Origin: Haliclystus octoradiatus
Lineage: Eukaryota > Cnidaria > Staurozoa > Stauromedusae > Haliclystidae
Assembly: GCA_916610825.1 (NCBI GenBank)
Contig: OU744454.1
Location: 4,288,321-4,352,320, forward strand
Direction of reading: 5' to 3'
Length of the DNA stretch: 64,000 bases
Numbering within the stretch: the first letter of the stretch is position 1; each line of letters begins with the position of its first letter. Of this stretch, positions 35,355-64,000 are shown piece after piece. The notes beneath the pieces are model-generated. The model was not told the DNA's origin, made no database searches, and was given only the letters and a program-made list of their open reading frames with translations. The position numbers and the translations under genes are program-made.

Positions 35355-36047
35355 ATGCAATCAGGCGCAAGTTGACCGCCGGAAAGGGTAGCAATTGTAG
35401 CAACAACTTTGAATGTTACAATTATATGACAACTCTTGAACGCGCAGCCTAAATTTTTGTTACTTTTTCGAAAGAACTTTTGATTTGAGATCGGAATCCG
35501 TGTGCGGTTTGTTTCAAATATCCTGTCCTGTCCTATATACCATTGTATAAATATATGTTTATCCGATGTTTACTCTCCGTGACATAGAGAACTGTTTGAA
35601 ATTAAAAGTAAATATCTATCAATCTAGCAGCAGGTGATTTTACGATGTAACGTCATATTATGTTATCAAATTTGAAATTTGTAGTATAAACTTGTATACA
35701 TTTCAATTTTGTTCAACTTTTATCACGCGGTTTCAAAGTAAAGTTGTCCTTATGTTTTTTTTATTTGTTCAGTATATAACATGAGACGATAAATTATTTG
35801 CGTACCGGTAAGATATGCTACACTACTCACTACCTGGAAGTCAAGACTGTAGATCAAAATAATAACATTCTCGCTACGTCACCCCCGTGTTTTTTAGCGT
35901 AAATTTATAGAAGAGACAGTCTGTAGCTACGCGCTGACTGTCGAGACAGTGGTCGGATCCTGGAGCTACAAAAACATTGAAAACAAAATTTCTTAGATAG
36001 AAGTCATAACTGAATTATATTATTAGAATATAAGCAACATCGGGAAA

Positions 36048-36749
36048 ATGGCAAAGGCGTTAAAAGATATGAAAGATCGAATTTATAGAAGAAATACGTA
36101 TGGAGTTGATGTAGCGAATACAACATTTCGAGTTCACGCTTTAGGTTTGAAAGGTATGAAGATTTCAAGCCCAAATCGTGATGTTTCCGACGATACAGCG
36201 TTGCAACTTTACGAGATGTGGGAAGATCGAAACCCTCCATTAGTAATATTAACAGTTTCACCAGATGACGGTATTCTTATAACTGATACAGATTTAAATC
36301 ATATTGTATCGTACGAATTAACAGAAATAGCATATTGTAATATCCATAACGATATCGATACTTTATTTGTGTTTGTGGGACAACATTTAGATGAAATGAA
36401 ATGTCACGCTTTTCAATGTTCAGATGTAACGAAAGCGAAAAATATATGTACAATTATGGCAGATACATTTCAAAAAAATCTACAAAAATGGCGTAAAAAT
36501 GAGGAGGCCAAAGAAAGGGCTTTAAAAATTGAATCGAAAGGTAAATCAACGTTATTAACAGACGAAGATATATGCTGTAAATGGCAAGAGAAAAAACAAT
36601 TCCACTTTAGTGAAGATAATATTGTTGAAAAATGCGATGAATCGAGACGAAATTCAATTGTTGGACGATTATTTCGTTTTTCAAATTTTACAAGGAGTAA
36701 TCAAAATTCTCAATGGAAAGCAGTACCGACAATGGACGACGATTGGTAA
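36048..36749 (+). CDS. Intronless PTB/PID-domain protein (233 residues)
   Basis: A single uninterrupted frame from ATG (context AAAATGG) to TAA. An N-terminal basic stretch (residues 1-15) precedes a phosphotyrosine-binding-type domain (about 20-150). Recognisable features are VILTVSPDDGILI (a beta strand/turn), YELTEIAYCNIH, TLFVFVGQHLDEMKCHAFQC and a C-terminal helix TKAKNICTIMADTFQKNLQKW. The IAYC...F.FV...CHAF.C signature is typical of the Dab/PID1/FAM43 group, and the length is near PID1 (217). The C-terminal tail is Ser/Asn-rich and ends MDDDW. PTB proteins bind NPxY-type peptides in receptor tails; that role is inferred. AATAAA follows at 36932. Lack of introns could mean an old retrocopy. 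Which PTB family it belongs to is not settled. Confidence 0.85.
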   Translation: MAKALKDMKDRIYRRNTYGVDVANTTFRVHALGLKGMKISSPNRDVSDDTALQLYEMWEDRNPPLVILTVSPDDGILITDTDLNHIVSYELTEIAYCNIHNDIDTLFVFVGQHLDEMKCHAFQCSDVTKAKNICTIMADTFQKNLQKWRKNEEAKERALKIESKGKSTLLTDEDICCKWQEKKQFHFSEDNIVEKCDESRRNSIVGRLFRFSNFTRSNQNSQWKAVPTMDDDW

Positions 36750-36931
36750 ATTTTTAACAACAGACAACATATTTAAACAAATCATCCATATATATATATA
36801 TATATATATAGCATAGAGAATCATAGTATATATAGATGTATATTTCTTCTTATTATTATTGTATAACTCATGTACAGCATTTATAATAATTTTGTATAAA
36901 TTTCATCAAAAATGTGCAAAATTGTGCTTTG

Positions 36932-36937
36932 AATAAA
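36932..36937 (+). terminator. Poly(A) signal of the PTB gene
   Basis: AATAAA 183 nt after the stop codon, followed by a T-rich stretch. Confidence 0.6.
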
Positions 36938-37075
36938 TTCCATTAAATTTCACAATTTTATATAGTTCATTTCATTTTTGTTGTGAATATTAAATCAATA
37001 GTTTTACTATAATTCATATATTGTATAGGTAAAAAGGTGACACAATTTTGCTCTCTAAAGTAGTGAATAAATCGA

Positions 37076-37081
37076 TTTATT
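37076..37081 (-). terminator. Poly(A) signal of CASK
   Basis: AATAAA on the minus strand, 87 nt past the CASK stop. The CASK and PTB transcripts end within about 140 bp of each other, tail to tail. Confidence 0.6.
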
Positions 37082-37167
37082 AATTATACAAATAGAAAAA
37101 ATTCTCTTTTTTTATATTTATGTGCGGATTTCTTACGATATGATATTATTTAATTATATTTTACCAA

Positions 37168-61416
<24,249 letters not shown>

Positions 61417-61453
61417 CTGAAGAAAAATAATGATAAATTAATTAATACAAGTA

Positions 61454-61631
61454 CGTTGAAACCTGTATATAGCGGCCAGCTACAAGAGGTAGATAAATTG
61501 ACCACTATAGACAGGTGGTCTTTATATACAGGTTTGATTCATTAGAAAATACCATTTTAGACATTGCAAGAGTGACCACTATGGACAGGTGGCCGCTGTA
61601 TAGAGGTGACCGTTATAACAGGTTTGACTGT
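61454..61631. mobile_element. MITE family B, near full length
   Basis: GTTGAAACCTGTATATAGCGG to AACAGGTTTGACTGTA with both GACCACTAT units; it starts 38 bp upstream of the first traced CASK exon. Confidence 0.85.
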
Positions 61632-61654
61632 ATTGCACTTTTTTCAATGACCGG

Positions 61655-61757
61655 GGTCCCTAACAAAGTAACCGACACGGCATTTCCCTATCAAAGGAGT
61701 CTACACCACTCTTCTACTTCTAGAGGAGTGGTTCATTTAGCATTAATTCTTTCTAGC
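61655..61757 (-). mobile_element. SINE S1, 3' fragment, diverged
   Basis: Contains ACCACTCTTCTACTTCTAGAGGAGTGG, the inverted S1 body. Ends are indistinct. Confidence 0.5.
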
Positions 61758-62744
61758 TATGTACTATTCAATGAGATGTGAAAACACAAAACCTAAACCG
61801 GTCAAAAATAAAGCAAAGAATTCAGACAAAATCCAACTGCTTCCTTCAAAATGGATACGTGTACCATTGTACCATCACCTTACATATGTTATTGAGATAA
61901 TAAACTTTAATTAAGAGAAAATTCATAAACATTTCACGAGAGAGCCGAGTTGGCCAATCAAAAATTTATGAAAAGCACAAAACGAGAGCTGTAGTGTGTG
62001 AGAAGTCAGAAAGAAACATCATATATTTTATAGCTTAAACGTGTTTGTGATTGTTTACTTCCATCACAGTATGTAATTTCAGCCAAAATCATAAAGAAAC
62101 ACGCCTGAAAACAGCTGAAGATATGTCAAGAAATGTTGTAAAGAAATGTTCAAAATGGTTATAATAGGTCTAATAATAAATTAATAATATACTGGCAATA
62201 ATAATAGTCAAAATTCGTTCTCACGCAGAACCATGATGTAAAAAATAAAGGCATCCTACTGCTATGTGATCTCTATAGCCTACTTTAAAAATATTTGTCT
62301 TACTTTACGATGTCATCAAACAGACGATTCCCTTCTATATCAAAAAACTTTCAGTTTTCAAAAAGTTCATCAGCGTCAAAGCCGTAAATAAAATATTTTG
62401 TTCGGTCTTTATGCAAAACAACATCCCTGCAATCATAACCAAGCTACACACTTCCATCCGTATGGAACAACTTCAAATTTGTTTCAAATGTGGATCCAAC
62501 AACTCATGGTTTCACTAGTAATTTAAAAAAATTATTTCTAGAGAAATTACTATTATGGAATTTGCACTATCATAGATTGCAATATCTTGCAACTGCACGT
62601 CATGTGCTTGATTTCTTTTCCATTCTTATCACACTGATAACTCTTCTAATAATTGAACCAATTAATTACTGTAAATAAATAAAAATTGTCGTACATGTAT
62701 ATGTGAAGCATATATTACCATTTAATCTTATAAGACTACCAACG
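61758..62744. other. CASK intron or 5' region with a LINE 3' fragment
   Basis: No CASK exon was recognised here. A frame near 62450-62560 reads PSVWNNFKFVSNVDP then NLKKLFLEKLL, resembling the last block of LINE ORF2. The rest shows no feature. Confidence 0.4.
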
Positions 62745-64000
62745 TTAAAAGCATGAAAATGCCATGAAAGTGTAGAAAAACACCATGAAAATGTAAAATA
62801 AGTGAAAATCACACATTTTGTAGACCATAGCGAAGTTTGAAAATCATGAAAACATCAATATTCACAATATAAAAAGGTGAATATGCAATGAAAATGACAT
62901 GAAAACGCCATGAAAATGTAAAATAAGTGAAAATCACACATTTTGTAGACCATAGCGAAGTTTGAAAATCATGAAAACATCAATATTCACAATATAAAAA
63001 GGTGAATATGCAATGAAAATGACATGAAAACATCATGAAAATGTAAAATAAGTGAAAATCACACATTTTGTAGACCATAGCGAAGTTTGAAAATCATGAA
63101 AACATCCATATTCACAATATAAAAAGGTGAATATGCAATGAAAATGACATGAAAACGCCATGAAAGTGTAGAAAAACACCATGAAAATGAAAAATAAGTG
63201 AAAATCACACATTTTGTAGACCATAGCGAAGTTTGAAAATCATGAAAACATCAATATTCACAATATAAAAAGGTGAATATGCAATGAAAATGACATGAAA
63301 ACATCATGAAAATGTAAAATAAGTGAAAATCACACATTTTGTAGACCATAGCGAAGTTTGAAAATCATGAAAACATCAATATTCACAATATAAAAAGGTG
63401 AATATGCAATGAAAATGACATGAAAACGCAATGAAAATGTAAAATAAGTGAAAATCACACATTTTGTAGACCATAGCGAAGTTTGAAAATCATGAAAACA
63501 TCCATATTCACAATATAAAAAGGTGAATATGCAATGAAAATGACATGAAAACATCATGAAAATGTAAAATAAGTGAAAATCACACATTTTGTAGACCATA
63601 GCGAAGTTTGAAAATCATGAAAACATCCATATTCACAATATAAAAAGGTGAATATGCAATGAAAATGACATGAAAACGCAATGAAAATGTAAAATAAGTG
63701 AAAATCACACATTTTGTAGACCATAGCGAAGTTTGAAAATCATGAAAACATCCATATTCACAATATAAAAAGGTGAATATGCAATGAAAATGACATGAAA
63801 ACGCCATGAAAATGAAAAATAAGTGAAAATCACACATTTTGTAGACCATAGCGAAGTTTGAAAATCATGAAAACATCCATATTCACAATATAAAAAGGTG
63901 AATATGCAATGAAAATGACATGAAAACACCATGAAAATGAAAAATAAGTGAAAATCACACATTTTGTAGACCATAGCGAAGTTTGAAAATCATGAAAACA
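62745..64000. repeat. 125-bp tandem satellite, at least 10 units, running off the window
   Basis: GACCATAGCGAAGTTTGAAA recurs at 62823, 62948, 63073, 63219, 63344, 63469, 63594, 63719, 63844 and 63969. Spacing is 125 bp, with one 146-bp unit carrying 21 extra bases (GTGTAGAAAAACACCATGAAA-type). Units differ mainly at ACGCCATG, ACATCATG or ACGCAATG. The 89-residue minus-strand frames are repeat shadows. Confidence 0.97.

Larger units (their letters stand above)
34086..36047. other. Intergenic region with repeats
   Basis: Between the small minus-strand gene and the PTB gene. It contains broken family B pieces (about 34430-34530 and 34770-34860), the duplicated GFM1 3' end and a nested hairpin MITE. 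The upstream 600 bases before 36048 presumably hold the PTB promoter; no clear TATA box was recognised. Confidence 0.5.

Noticed and set aside
63033-63974. Minus-strand frames of 63-89 residues with repeated MVYKMCDFHLF
   Set aside because: They are readings of the 125-bp satellite, cut by the same repeat stops, with no splice or start logic.
62745-64000. CRISPR-like regular repeats
   Set aside because: Repeats are 125 bp, directly abutting and without variable spacers, in an animal genome. This is satellite DNA.

Overview
The window looks like an AT-rich, intron-dense invertebrate animal genome. Four genes show classic GT-AG introns in conserved phase, and two of them, STIL and CASK, are families I know only from animals. 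Introns and spacers are full of short inverted-repeat DNA transposons (MITEs), tRNA-derived SINEs, LINE fragments and long microsatellites. No operons, Shine-Dalgarno sites or CRISPR arrays are visible. I cannot assign a phylum from the sequence alone.

Layout: (1) 1-6.3 kb, minus strand: the N-terminal five coding exons of a STIL-like centriole protein, with the 3' part off the left edge. (2) 8.4-31.4 kb, plus strand: mitochondrial elongation factor G1 (GFM1), 27 exons traced to the stop codon; only the extreme 5' exon was not found. (3) 32.6-34.1 kb, minus strand: a small multi-exon gene coding for about 107 residues, which I do not recognise. (4) 36.0-36.8 kb, plus strand: an intronless PTB/PID-domain gene. 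(5) 37.2-61.4 kb, minus strand: CASK, a kinase-L27-L27-PDZ-SH3-GK scaffold, 27 exons traced from the alpha-C region of the kinase to the stop; the first exons lie beyond the right edge. (6) 62.75-64 kb: a 125-bp satellite array that runs off the window.

The genes have no obvious shared pathway. STIL and GFM1 are head to head, and the PTB gene and CASK are tail to tail with poly(A) signals about 140 bp apart.

Most notable points: this CASK kinase domain keeps the two Mg2+-coordinating residues (HRDMKPHN and DFG) that human CASK has lost. A phase-compatible extra exon with its own stop and AATAAA could give a kinase-only CASK isoform. An unknown small gene sits between GFM1 and the PTB gene. 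The GFM1 3' end has been duplicated 3.5 kb downstream. Several MITE families have clear target-site duplications (8 bp, 9 bp, TA, TTAA), and some are nested inside one another. The 200-N gap in CASK appears to be an assembly artefact.
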